A stretch of 64,000 bases of DNA from JADCGM01 sp943370355 (GCA_943370355.1 CALRQP020000013.1:1-64000); one strand, 5' to 3'; positions 25,056 to 33,278 are shown, numbered from the stretch's first letter. Translations and numbers: made by a program. The notes: generated by a model from the sequence alone, not told the origin.

Positions 25056-25871
25056 ATGAGGTTCGGGACAATTGTTGCGGCGGGCATCGCGGCGTTGCTG
25101 CTGCCGTTATCGGCCTCGGCGAGCACGATCACCTTCGATTTCGCGGGAACGGCACGCGCCTACACCTACACCTCGCTGTGCAACGCCTCCGGTTGTACGA
25201 CCTCGCAGAGTCCGTTCGTGGGCGACGGTAGCGTCGCTGGCCAGTTGACCGTCGATGCGGCCAGCATTTCACCAGGCCAGACTCCGGCACCGGGGACCAG
25301 TGACTATTTCGGCGGGTCTGCACCTTATCTGCCGTTTGTGGGCGGTGCGCCGTTCATCAGCGCATCATCGACGGTGACAGGCAACTCGTTGTTCGCGAGC
25401 TCGCCAGTCCCTGCGCTGAACGGCGATCTCGTCTCGGCCTTTTATGCCAACGCGTTTGGCACTGTCGCCATCGGCGCTGCGTCATCTCGGGTCGTGGACG
25501 GCGTGGCGACGCCCGGGATCCCGTATGTGATCACCATTGAACAGGTGGGCATCGACCTTTACCCCCTATCGCATAACGGGCTGTTCGCGGCGCTGGACGG
25601 TCTGCAATTTCCGACGGGGTTCACCTTTGCCGGTGGCGAGGTCGACATCGTCCACTTGTTCCTGACCACAAGCTACAGCGCTTCGGGAGACGTCATCGCG
25701 TCCCTCTATCAGGGGCAGGTCGTCATCGGTATGCTGACCAGCGGGACTGCTACGTTCAGCTCGGAAGGTCCGACTGATGCACCTGAACCGGCGATGGCCG
25801 GGCTGTTCGCCGTTGGGGCATTGGCGCTGGGATTGTCGCGCAAGCGGCGGCGGTCAGCGGCCGTACTTTAA
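25056..25871 (+). CDS. PEP-CTERM sorting domain protein
   Basis: This 271-residue exported protein has a signal peptide (MRFGTIVAAGIAALLLPLSA, cleavage near ASA-ST) and a body of beta-rich, Ser/Thr/Gly-rich sequence beginning TITFDFAGTARAY. The tripartite C-terminus reads APEPAMAGLFAVGALALGLS then RKRRRS: the PEP motif, a hydrophobic span and a basic tail. This signal is processed by an exosortase (EpsH/XrtA) in bacteria that make exopolysaccharide. No exosortase lies in the window. ATG 25056 follows GGAGG; a longer in-frame reading would cover the promoter. Its binding role is unknown. Confidence 0.92.
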   Translation: MRFGTIVAAGIAALLLPLSASASTITFDFAGTARAYTYTSLCNASGCTTSQSPFVGDGSVAGQLTVDAASISPGQTPAPGTSDYFGGSAPYLPFVGGAPFISASSTVTGNSLFASSPVPALNGDLVSAFYANAFGTVAIGAASSRVVDGVATPGIPYVITIEQVGIDLYPLSHNGLFAALDGLQFPTGFTFAGGEVDIVHLFLTTSYSASGDVIASLYQGQVVIGMLTSGTATFSSEGPTDAPEPAMAGLFAVGALALGLSRKRRRSAAVL

Positions 25872-25973
25872 AATAACCAGAACGGATAATTCTCTGTCCT
25901 ACAGCTGTGCCGATATGGCATAGACCGATTCGCGAACAAAAGGTGATTCGCGGAGCGGCAGGGAGCGGTCACA

Positions 25974-26426
25974 ATGCAAATTCTCGCAAAGGCTCGCACG
26001 GTCGTCGATGGCGAAGCGGCGGATGTGCAGATCAATGTTGCTGAGAGTCCGCTCGGCTGGCTGATGCGGCGGGGGATGATCTCGCGCCGGCAATATGATG
26101 CGGGCGAGCAGATGCGCGCCGATTTCCATATAGCGAGCCTGGGTCCCCGCGTGACGATGCGGTGGGAAGCGGCCGGGCACAACCGGGTCGCGCGCGGGCC
26201 GCATGCGGGCATCGACCCATCGACGGCGCAAATTGCGGCGAAGGCGCGGTTCGAGGCGGCGGTTAAGGCGGCGGGGCCGGGACTGTCCGACATGCTGTGG
26301 CGCGTGGTGTGCAGCGGGGACGGCCTTGCCGACGCCGAGCGGGCGATGGGCTGGCCAGTTCGGGCCGGCAAGGTGGTGCTCGGCCTGGCGCTTGACCGGG
26401 TCGCCGATCATTACGGCATGGCCTAA
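25974..26426 (+). CDS. DUF6456 domain protein
   Basis: This 150-residue protein carries the family pattern: VAESPLGWLMRRGMISRRQ then YDAGEQMRADFHIASLGPR, and a C-terminal helical part (MLWRVVCSGDGLADAERAMG then KVVLGLALDRVADHYG) that could act as a helix-turn-helix. The family is common in alphaproteobacteria and mostly uncharacterised, with some members annotated as regulators. It reads in the same direction as the PEP-CTERM gene, 102 bp downstream, with GGGAGCGG before the ATG. Confidence 0.78.
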   Translation: MQILAKARTVVDGEAADVQINVAESPLGWLMRRGMISRRQYDAGEQMRADFHIASLGPRVTMRWEAAGHNRVARGPHAGIDPSTAQIAAKARFEAAVKAAGPGLSDMLWRVVCSGDGLADAERAMGWPVRAGKVVLGLALDRVADHYGMA

Positions 26427-26519
26427 GCATAGAGCTGCAACCCTGACGTGCAGCAACCAATTGAGTTTACGAGAGTTATTGCTGTTGCGGCCATGTCGGG
26501 CTGCGAAGGATGGTTCGCG

Positions 26520-26645
26520 ATGGATGTCATAGTGTTTGGAGCGACATTGATCGCGTTGCCACTTGCTGTCTTGATCTTCAGCCGCCGCACGGAGCGTAAT
26601 CTGCGCCGTGACGCGCAGCGGACCAAAGGCCGAAAGCGCCGCTAA
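26520..26645 (+). CDS. Small single-span membrane protein
   Basis: The ATG at 26520 follows GAAGGA and opens a 41-residue frame: a hydrophobic helix (MDVIVFGATLIALPLAVLIF) followed by a strongly basic tail (SRRTERNLRRDAQRTKGRKR). The positive-inside rule puts the tail in the cytoplasm. An upstream in-frame ATG at 26448 would add 24 residues without a better ribosome site. The function is unknown and it is not similar to anything I recognise. Confidence 0.45.
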   Translation: MDVIVFGATLIALPLAVLIFSRRTERNLRRDAQRTKGRKRR

Positions 26646-26675
26646 GCCCCTGTTCGTTGCGGAACAATTGATTCC

Positions 26676-26697
26676 TGCGACGAAACGGTTCGTCGCA
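26676..26697. promoter_or_regulatory. Perfect hairpin in the leader region of the glycosyltransferase operon
   Basis: TGCGACGAA and TTCGTCGCA form a 9-bp perfect stem with an ACGG loop in the 179-bp gap 26646-26824. No T-tract follows on either strand, so an operator or leader structure is as likely as a terminator. The rest of the gap shows no other gene or clear promoter. Confidence 0.45.
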
Positions 26698-26824
26698 AAA
26701 TGAACCGATATTCATGGTGCAGTGCGGAACGAACCGGGGCGAAACCCGTTTGGATGTTGTGCCGGTGACGGTACGACCAGTTTACGACCTCACATCGCCA
26801 AAATTCCTGAACGACGGAGCCTCG

Positions 26825-28006
26825 ATGACCACTCCGCCTCAAGCCCTTTCGGCTGACCGGCCGACGCTGCTGTGCCTGTCGCACCTGCGTTGGGATTTCG
26901 TGTTTCAGCGGCCGCAGCACCTGCTGACGCGCGCCGCGAAGGATTTCGCCGTCATTTTCTTCGAGGAACCGCTGTTCGGTGACGAGCACGAGCCGCGGCT
27001 GGACATCAGCGACCGCGCCGGCGGCGTGCGCGTCGCGCAACTGCATCTGCCGCATCACACCGCCGAAGACATGGTTATCGCGGCGCAGCGAGTCGCCGTG
27101 GACAAGCTGGCGGCCGAGGCGGTCGGCCTGCTGATCCTCTGGTATTATACGCCGATGGCGCTGGCCTTCACCGACCAGCTCGACGCCGACCTCGTGGTCT
27201 TCGACAAGATGGACGAGCTGTCGGCGTTCAAGAACGCGCCGCCGCGCCTGCTGCAGCTTGAGCAGGCGTTGCTCGACCGGGCGGATCTGGTGTTCACAGG
27301 CGGCGCGTCGATGCACCGGGCGGCGGCGCACCGCCACGGCAATATCCATTGTTTTCCGTCGAGCATCGACACCGCGCATTTCGGCAAGGCGCGGGTGACC
27401 GGTCTTACCGACCCGCAGGACCAGGCCCATGCCAAGCGGCCACGCCTGGGCTTCTTCGGCGTAATCGACGAGCGCATGGATATCGACCTGGTGCGCGAAG
27501 TCGCGGCGCTGCGTCCGGAGTGGCAGTTCATGATGATCGGGCCGGTCGTGAAAATCGATCCGGCGAGCCTGCCGCAGGCCGAGAATACCCATTGGCTGGG
27601 CGGCAAAGCCTATGACGAGCTGCCGGCTTATCTCGCGCATTGGGATATCGGCTTCATGCCGTTCGCGCTCAATGAATCGACCAAGTTCATCTCCCCGACC
27701 AAGACCCCGGAGTTTCTCGCGGCGGGCCTGCCGGTCGTGTCGACTGCTATTACCGATGTCGTGACGCCTTATGGTGACGATGGGCTCGTCGAGATCGCCG
27801 CGACTGCCGAGGAGACGGTCGCCGCGGTCGAGCGGCTGCTCGATGCGCAGCGCGCGCCCTGGCTGAACAAGGTCGATGCCAAACTGTCCGGCGGATCGTG
27901 GGACAGCACCTGGGCGGCCATGAGATCGCTCATGCTCGCGGAGCTCAAGCCGTCGCGCACCACCCTTTCCATCCGCGTTCCAGAAACGGAGACCCTCAGT
28001 GTTTGA
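26825..28006 (+). CDS. GT1/GT4-like glycosyltransferase
   Basis: This 393-residue protein begins with LSHLRWDFVFQRPQHLLTRA, typical of a group of putative glycosyltransferases sitting beside UDP-galactopyranose mutase. The C-terminal half has the Rossmann-like GFFGVIDERMDIDLVREVA and ISPTKTPEFLAAGLPVVSTA, the nucleotide-sugar-binding region of GT-B enzymes. ATG 26825 follows ACGGAG. Its end overlaps the glf start by eight bases (GTGTTTGA), so the genes are co-translated. Given glf, it may transfer galactofuranose to a surface glycan; this is inference. Confidence 0.82.
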   Translation: MTTPPQALSADRPTLLCLSHLRWDFVFQRPQHLLTRAAKDFAVIFFEEPLFGDEHEPRLDISDRAGGVRVAQLHLPHHTAEDMVIAAQRVAVDKLAAEAVGLLILWYYTPMALAFTDQLDADLVVFDKMDELSAFKNAPPRLLQLEQALLDRADLVFTGGASMHRAAAHRHGNIHCFPSSIDTAHFGKARVTGLTDPQDQAHAKRPRLGFFGVIDERMDIDLVREVAALRPEWQFMMIGPVVKIDPASLPQAENTHWLGGKAYDELPAYLAHWDIGFMPFALNESTKFISPTKTPEFLAAGLPVVSTAITDVVTPYGDDGLVEIAATAEETVAAVERLLDAQRAPWLNKVDAKLSGGSWDSTWAAMRSLMLAELKPSRTTLSIRVPETETLSV

Positions 28007-29147
28007 TTGGCTTATCGTTGGCGCCGGGTTTGCCGGGTCCACCCTTGCGGAACGCATCGCCACCCAGCGCGGCGAGAAGGTGCTGGTCATCGACCGGCGG
28101 CCGCATATCGGCGGCAACGCCTATGACCGCTACAATGACGATGGCGTGCTGATCCATCAGTACGGACCGCACATTTTCCATACCAATTCGGAAATGATCT
28201 TCGAGCATCTGTCGCAGTTCACCGACTGGCGGCCCTATGAGCACCGGGTGCGCGGCATCGTTGACGGCATGGAAGTGCCGATCCCCATCAACCTCGACAC
28301 GGTCAATAAGCTCTACAACCTCAACCTGACCAGCGAAGAGCTGCCGGCCTGGTTCGCCGCCAAGGCCGAGAAGGTCGATGAGATTAAGACGTCCGAGGAC
28401 GTCGTTGTCTCGGTCGTCGGGCGCGAGCTCTATGAGAAATTCTTCCAAGGCTATACGCGCAAGCAGTGGGGCATGGACCCGTCCGAACTCGACAAGTCGG
28501 TGACAGCGCGCGTGCCGACACGGACCAATCGCGACGACCGTTATTTCACCGATGAATATCAGGCGATGCCGCTGCACGGTTACACGCGGATGTTCGAGAA
28601 GATGCTGCGCCACCCGAACATCAAGGTGATGACCCAGACCGACTACCGCGAGATCCGCGACCAGATCCCGTTCAAGCGGCTGATCTTCACAGGGCCGATC
28701 GACGAATATTTCGACTTCAAATTCGGGCGGCTGCCCTACCGGAGCCTGCAGTTCCGGCATGAGACGCTGGATGTCGAGCAGGCACTGCCGGTCGGCACGG
28801 TCAATTACCCGCAGACCGAGGATTACACCCGGATCAGCGAGTATAAGCATATGACCGGGCAGGTGCATCCGAAGACGACGGTGACCTATGAATATCCGTC
28901 GGCGATCGGCGATCCCTATTATCCGATCCCGAAGGCCGAGAACGCCGAGCTGTTCAAGAAATATGAGCGGCTGGCGATGCAGACGGCGAACGTCTGGTTC
29001 GTCGGGCGTCTCGCGACCTACCGTTATTACAATATGGACCAGGTGGTCGGACAGGCGCTGAGCACCTTCCGGCGCATCCAGGAAGCGCTGCCTGTTGGCG
29101 GCGACAGCATCGAGCAGCCGAAGGTCCGCATCGTCGCGGCGGAGTGA
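27999..29147 (+). CDS. glf: UDP-galactopyranose mutase
   Basis: This 382-residue flavoenzyme interconverts UDP-galactopyranose and UDP-galactofuranose. The FAD motif GAGFAGSTLAERIA is at the N-terminus, then HIGGNAYDRYNDDGVLIHQY with the conserved GPHIFHT, and KQWGMDPSELDKSVTARVPT and LATYRYYNMDQV near the C-terminus, all diagnostic. It starts at a GTG overlapping the glycosyltransferase end. Thirteen bases separate it from the GH1-RmlD gene. Its presence implies galactofuranose in a surface polysaccharide of this organism. Confidence 0.96.
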   Translation: MFDWLIVGAGFAGSTLAERIATQRGEKVLVIDRRPHIGGNAYDRYNDDGVLIHQYGPHIFHTNSEMIFEHLSQFTDWRPYEHRVRGIVDGMEVPIPINLDTVNKLYNLNLTSEELPAWFAAKAEKVDEIKTSEDVVVSVVGRELYEKFFQGYTRKQWGMDPSELDKSVTARVPTRTNRDDRYFTDEYQAMPLHGYTRMFEKMLRHPNIKVMTQTDYREIRDQIPFKRLIFTGPIDEYFDFKFGRLPYRSLQFRHETLDVEQALPVGTVNYPQTEDYTRISEYKHMTGQVHPKTTVTYEYPSAIGDPYYPIPKAENAELFKKYERLAMQTANVWFVGRLATYRYYNMDQVVGQALSTFRRIQEALPVGGDSIEQPKVRIVAAE

Positions 29148-29160
29148 CGGGAGCCGGCAC

Positions 29161-31299
29161 ATGACGCGCAAGCCGCTTGAGCTATGGGGCGGTGTCGAAT
29201 GCACCGTCGTCCGCATCGGCGACGAATGGCGCAACCAGATCGCCGAGACTGGGCATGATGCCCGGCTCGGCGATCTGGACGCCATCGCGACGCTAGGCGT
29301 CACGACCATGCGCTATCCGATCGTCTGGGAGACGGTCGCGCCGGAGCGGCCGGACCGGCTGGATTTCGGCTGGCATGACGAGCGGCTCGGGCGGTTGCGG
29401 GAGCTGGGTGTCGATGTGGTGGGCGGGCTCGTCCACCATGGGTCGGGGCCGCATTACACAAGCCTTGTTGACCCGGATTTTGCCGCCAAGCTTGCCGATT
29501 ATGCGGCGCGGGTTGCAGAGCGCTATCCGTGGATCTCAACCTGGACGCCGGTCAACGAGCCGCTGACCACTGCGCGATTTTCCTGTCTGTATGGCCATTG
29601 GTATCCGCACAGTCGTGACGAGGCGGCGATGGCGCGGGCGCTGGTCAATCAGTGCAGCGGCACGGCGGCGGCAATGCGCGCAATCCGGAATGTGACGCCG
29701 ACCGCGCGGCTGTTGCAGACTGAGGATCTCGGGAAAAGCTTCTCGACGCCGGCGCTCGCCTATCAGGCGCGGTTCGAGAATCTGCGGCGCTGGCTGAGTC
29801 TCGATCTGCTGACCGGCCGGGTGACGCCGGATCATGGCTGGCATGAACGGTTACTGCTGAACGGGATTGGCGAGGACGAGCTTGAGGCGTTTCTCGACGG
29901 GGCGGCCAAGCCGGACATCATCGGCATCAACCATTATCTGACGAGCGAACGTTTCCTCGACGACCGGCTGGACCGCTATCCGGGCGCGGATGCGCCGGGC
30001 AATGGGCGGCACGCCTATGTCGATGTCGAGGCGGTTCGCGAGCCCGAACTGGAAGCACTGGTCGGGCCGGCGGCGCGGCTGCGGGAAGCTTGGGCGCGTT
30101 ACGGCATTCCTCTCGTCGTGTCTGAAGCGCATCATGGCTGCACGCGCGACGAGCAGCTGCGCTGGTTCGTCGATGTGTGGCGCGCGGCGGAAACGGTCAG
30201 GGCCGAGGGCGCGGATATTCGCGCGGTGACCTTGTGGTCGCTGCTTGGTGCGGTCGACTGGCGGTCGCTGATCACGCGGCGCGAGAATGCTTATGAGGTC
30301 GGCGCGTTCGATATTCGCGGGCCGGAAATTCGCCAGACACTGATCGCCGATGCGGCGCGTGCACTGGCCGCGACGGGCAGTTTTGAGCATCCTGTGCTTG
30401 ATGTGCCCGGCTGGTGGAAGCGGCCGAGCCGCTTTGCGGGTGCCGCGCCGGCGGCTGTCGAGGGGCGACCGATCCTGATCACCGGCGCAAGCGGGACGCT
30501 CGGACAGGCGTTCGCACGCATCTGCGACCATCGCGGGCTACCGTACCGGCTGACCGCGACGCGCGAGCTCGATATCTGCGATGAGCGGTCGATTGCCGAG
30601 GCCATTGCGAGGTTCGAGCCTTGGGCGGTGGTCAACACGGCGGGGTTCGTGCGTGTGGCTGACGCCGAGACGGAGCGTGAAGCCTGTTTCCGGATCAATG
30701 CGACGGGGCCGGAGCTGTTGGCGCGGACCTGTGCGGCGAAGGGGCTGCCACTGGTCACCTATTCGTCCGACCTCGTGTTCGATGGCCAGTTGGGACGCGC
30801 CTATGTCGAGCAGGACATGGCGAGCCCCGCTTGCGTCTATGGCGAAAGCAAAGCCGAGGCCGAGGCGCGGGTCATGGCGATCTGGCCGGAGACACTGGTG
30901 GTTCGGACCAGCGCCTTTTTCGGACCGTGGGACCGCTATAATTTCGCGTATAATGCGTTGCGCACGCTCGCGAAGGGCGAACCCTTTGTTGCCAATGACG
31001 AAGCCGTGGTGTCGCCGACCTATGTCCCCGATCTCGTGCATGCGACGCTCGACCTGTTGCTCGATGGTGAGAATGGGGTCTGGCATCTGGCGAACGAGGG
31101 ATCGGTCAGCTGGCGCGGCTTTGCGGAGCGCGTCGCGGATGGGGCGCGGCTCGATCTCGGGCTGATCCGTACGCCCGAGGCGCAGGCGGCGTCGAACAAT
31201 GCGTTGACAAGTGCGCGCGGGCTGCTGCTGCGGCCGCTCGATCATGCGATCGGCGATTTCGTGACGCACTGCCGCAGCGATTGGCGCGACGCGGCCTAG
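29161..31299 (+). CDS. Fusion: GH1-like glycoside hydrolase + RmlD-type sugar-nucleotide reductase
   Basis: The 712-residue protein has two domains. Residues 1-~410 form a TIM-barrel of the GH1/clan-A type: TWTPVNEP with Glu133 as likely acid/base and LVVSEAHHGC with Glu322 as possible nucleophile (the usual TENG is altered). Residues ~435-712 form an RmlD-like short-chain reductase: ILITGASGTLGQAF (441-448 cofactor loop), TYSSDLVFDG, and Tyr560-x3-Lys564 in VYGESKAEAE. Start ATG 29161 follows GGGAGCCGG. It closes the glycosyltransferase-glf operon and ends tail to tail with the aquaporin gene. It likely makes or trims a deoxy-sugar-containing glycan; activity is inferred. Confidence 0.85.
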   Translation: MTRKPLELWGGVECTVVRIGDEWRNQIAETGHDARLGDLDAIATLGVTTMRYPIVWETVAPERPDRLDFGWHDERLGRLRELGVDVVGGLVHHGSGPHYTSLVDPDFAAKLADYAARVAERYPWISTWTPVNEPLTTARFSCLYGHWYPHSRDEAAMARALVNQCSGTAAAMRAIRNVTPTARLLQTEDLGKSFSTPALAYQARFENLRRWLSLDLLTGRVTPDHGWHERLLLNGIGEDELEAFLDGAAKPDIIGINHYLTSERFLDDRLDRYPGADAPGNGRHAYVDVEAVREPELEALVGPAARLREAWARYGIPLVVSEAHHGCTRDEQLRWFVDVWRAAETVRAEGADIRAVTLWSLLGAVDWRSLITRRENAYEVGAFDIRGPEIRQTLIADAARALAATGSFEHPVLDVPGWWKRPSRFAGAAPAAVEGRPILITGASGTLGQAFARICDHRGLPYRLTATRELDICDERSIAEAIARFEPWAVVNTAGFVRVADAETEREACFRINATGPELLARTCAAKGLPLVTYSSDLVFDGQLGRAYVEQDMASPACVYGESKAEAEARVMAIWPETLVVRTSAFFGPWDRYNFAYNALRTLAKGEPFVANDEAVVSPTYVPDLVHATLDLLLDGENGVWHLANEGSVSWRGFAERVADGARLDLGLIRTPEAQAASNNALTSARGLLLRPLDHAIGDFVTHCRSDWRDAA

Positions 31300-31955
31300 G
31301 TTTCCGGGTTGAACAGCCAGTGTGCGAGCAGGGCTGCAAGGGTTGCTCCAGCCAATTGTGCCCCAACGAAAGCTGGTACGTCTGCGGGCGCAATGCCGGC
31401 GAAGGTGTCGCTCAGTGACCGGGCGATGGTGATCGCCGGGTTGGCAAAAGACGTCGATGAGGTGAACCAATAGGCCGCAGCGATGTAGAATGCGACGGAA
31501 GCGGGCACCCAACCCGGGCGGTGGCGGATGGTGCCAAGGATTGTCAGGACCAAGCCGAAGGTGGCGACGAACTCGCCGGTCCATTGGCCGAGGCCGGTGC
31601 GAACATGCGATGAAATCTGCAGCACCGGCAAGCCGAACATCAGGTGCGCGGTCCAGACGCCCGCAATGCCCGCTGCAAGCTGGACGAGCGCGTAAAGGGC
31701 GGCGTCGCTCCAAGCCAATTCGCCTCGGCTGGCAGCAACGAGGCTCACCGCGGGATTGAAATGCGCGCCCGAGATCGGCCCGAGCATCGCGATCAGCACG
31801 GCGAGCATGGCCGCAGTCGCCAGCGTATTGCCGAGTAGCGCCACGGCGACATTTCCGCCCGCGAGCCGCTCAGCCATGATGCCGGAGCCGATCACCGTCG
31901 CGAACAGCAGCGCCGAGCCGAGCGCTTCGGCCGCCAGTCTTCGGGCGCGGGTCAC
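31296..31955 (-). CDS. Aquaporin/glycerol-facilitator-like channel in an ars operon
   Basis: This 219-residue MIP-family channel has six membrane helices and both half-helix motifs, HFNPAVSL and SFANPAITI. It starts at a GTG overlapping the arsC stop (GTGA), so it is translationally coupled to arsC. In Sinorhizobium meliloti an aquaporin (AqpS) replaces the arsenite efflux pump and lets arsenite made by ArsC flow out passively. The same layout here, with no Acr3 or ArsB in the window, suggests the same role. The 3' end overlaps the GH1-RmlD gene by four bases on the other strand. Confidence 0.88.
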   Translation of the reverse strand: MTRARRLAAEALGSALLFATVIGSGIMAERLAGGNVAVALLGNTLATAAMLAVLIAMLGPISGAHFNPAVSLVAASRGELAWSDAALYALVQLAAGIAGVWTAHLMFGLPVLQISSHVRTGLGQWTGEFVATFGLVLTILGTIRHRPGWVPASVAFYIAAAYWFTSSTSFANPAITIARSLSDTFAGIAPADVPAFVGAQLAGATLAALLAHWLFNPET

Positions 31956-32443
31956 GACTTGCCGATATCGCGCAATTTGGTTTGCAGGCTCAGCTTGTCG
32001 ATGCTGGCGAGCGGCAGTGCGGTGAACAGCGAGATGCGGTTGTTGAGCATGCGGTAGGCGTCGAAGAAGGCGGCGTGGACCTCGGCGTCCGACCCTTCGA
32101 CCGCGGCGGGATCGGGGATTCCCCAGTGCGCCGACATCGGCTGGCCCGGCCACACCGGGCAAACCTCGTTCGCGGCATTGTCGCAGACGGTGAACACGAA
32201 ATCGAGCGATGGCGCGCCGGGTGCAGCGAACTCGTCCCAATTCTTCGAGCGGGCGAAGTCGGTCTTGTAGTTGAGCGTCTTCAGCACATGCAGGCTGACC
32301 GGATGCACGGCGCCCTTGGGCTGACTGCCGGCGCTGTAGGCGACGAACCGCCCCGCACCCTCACGGTTGAGGATGGCCTCGGCGAGGATCGAGCGGGCCG
32401 AATTGCCGGTGCAGAGGAAGAGGACGTTGTACGGCCGGTCCAC
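31952..32443 (-). CDS. arsC: Arsenate reductase (LMW-phosphatase type)
   Basis: The 163-residue enzyme reduces As(V) to As(III). VLFLCTGNSARSILAEA has the CX5R phosphate loop. FVFTVCDNAANEVCPVWPG holds two further cysteines that form the redox relay expected of thioredoxin- or glutathione-linked ArsC. HWGIPDPAAVEG is also characteristic. The start is probably GTG 32443 (MDRPYNVLFL); a GTG at 32452 overlapping the arsI stop would add three residues. It is the third gene of arsR-arsI-arsC-aquaporin. Confidence 0.93.
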   Translation of the reverse strand: MDRPYNVLFLCTGNSARSILAEAILNREGAGRFVAYSAGSQPKGAVHPVSLHVLKTLNYKTDFARSKNWDEFAAPGAPSLDFVFTVCDNAANEVCPVWPGQPMSAHWGIPDPAAVEGSDAEVHAAFFDAYRMLNNRISLFTALPLASIDKLSLQTKLRDIGKS

Positions 32444-32448
32444 GTCTC

Positions 32449-32928
32449 TCACCCGCAGCAGGAGGCGCCGGGCGCGGCAACCGGCATCGACGGGGCGCAG
32501 CAGGCGTTCGGCGCGGCGTTGGCGGATGCGAACGTGTCGAGGGCGGGGCTGGAGCCGTAGTGCGTGGCATCGCCGTGGGTCAGGAAGGTTTCCCAAACCA
32601 CGCCCTGCGGATCGGCGATCCAGCTTTTTTCCGACTTGGCATAGCAGCAAGTGGTCGCGCCTTCGTCGAGCACCGGCGCATCTGCTGCTTCGAGCCGGCC
32701 ATAGACTTCCGCGAGTTCGGCGGCGTCTTCGACCTGGATGCCGAGATGTTCGATGCCGCGGCTGGCGTGCTGGCCGGTCGAGATCGCGAAATTGACGCGC
32801 GGATCGTCGAGCATCCATTTGGCGTAGTCGGGCTTGGTGACGGTCGGTTCGGCTGCGAACAGCGTCGAATAGAAGCGCGTCGACTGCGCAAGATTGTCGA
32901 CGCTGACATGGACATGCAGGCGCTTCAT
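32449..32928 (-). CDS. arsI: ArsI/CadI-type VOC protein (organoarsenical C-As lyase-like)
   Basis: This 159-residue VOC protein begins MKRLHVHVSVDNLAQSTRFY. ArsI dioxygenases split methyl- or phenylarsenicals using a metal held by His, His, Glu and a pair of vicinal cysteines that bind As(III). Here a His near residue 5-7, His61 (GIEHLGIQVE), Glu113 (VWETFLTHGD) and Cys94-Cys95 (TTCCYAKSEKSW) are all in place. Two extra Cys pairs lie in the tail (NACCAPS, ASCCG). It may alternatively be a cadmium-induced CadI homologue. ATG 32928 follows AAAGGA and lies just after arsR. Confidence 0.82.
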   Translation of the reverse strand: MKRLHVHVSVDNLAQSTRFYSTLFAAEPTVTKPDYAKWMLDDPRVNFAISTGQHASRGIEHLGIQVEDAAELAEVYGRLEAADAPVLDEGATTCCYAKSEKSWIADPQGVVWETFLTHGDATHYGSSPALDTFASANAAPNACCAPSMPVAAPGASCCG

Positions 32929-32939
32929 GGAAGGTCCTT

Positions 32940-33278
32940 TCAGCAGGCGGGTTCGCAGGCGGGCGCGGCAAGACTGGTCCCGCACAGTTCGGGGCGGCCC
33001 TGGCAGCAATTCTCGGTCAGGAATTCGATAAGGCGGCGCGCACCGTCATAGTCGGCGGCATAGCGGATCGAGCGGCCGATGCGGGTCGAGCGGACCAGTC
33101 CGGCGCGTTCGAGGACGCTAAGGTGGTGCGACATGACGGGGGCAGCTGCGCCAGCTGCGGTTGCGATTTCCCCCGCGCTCAATCCGCTGTGGCCAGCTTT
33201 GACGAGCATGCGGAAGGTCGCGAGTCGTGTGTCCTGTGCGAGCGCGGCGAAGGCTGAGATGGCGACGTCGGGTTCCAT
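32940..33278 (-). CDS. arsR: ArsR family repressor
   Basis: This 112-residue winged helix has the recognition region GEIATAAGAAAPVMSHHLSV and wing SIRYAADYDGA. The usual alpha-3 CVCDLC site is absent. Instead cysteines cluster at the C-terminus (TENCCQGRPELC and ACEPAC), the layout of ArsR proteins that sense As(III) through C-terminal thiols. It is the first gene of the operon and an inverted repeat lies directly upstream of its start, consistent with autoregulation. Confidence 0.92.
   Translation of the reverse strand: MEPDVAISAFAALAQDTRLATFRMLVKAGHSGLSAGEIATAAGAAAPVMSHHLSVLERAGLVRSTRIGRSIRYAADYDGARRLIEFLTENCCQGRPELCGTSLAAPACEPAC

Noticed and set aside
25868..26456. Minus-strand frames of 167 and 185 codons opposite the DUF6456 gene
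   Set aside because: They lack ribosome sites and motifs, and the plus-strand frame carries the DUF6456 pattern.
27996..29309. 437-codon frame antisense to glf
   Set aside because: It is a codon-phase shadow of the glf gene, whose flavin and substrate motifs are unambiguous.
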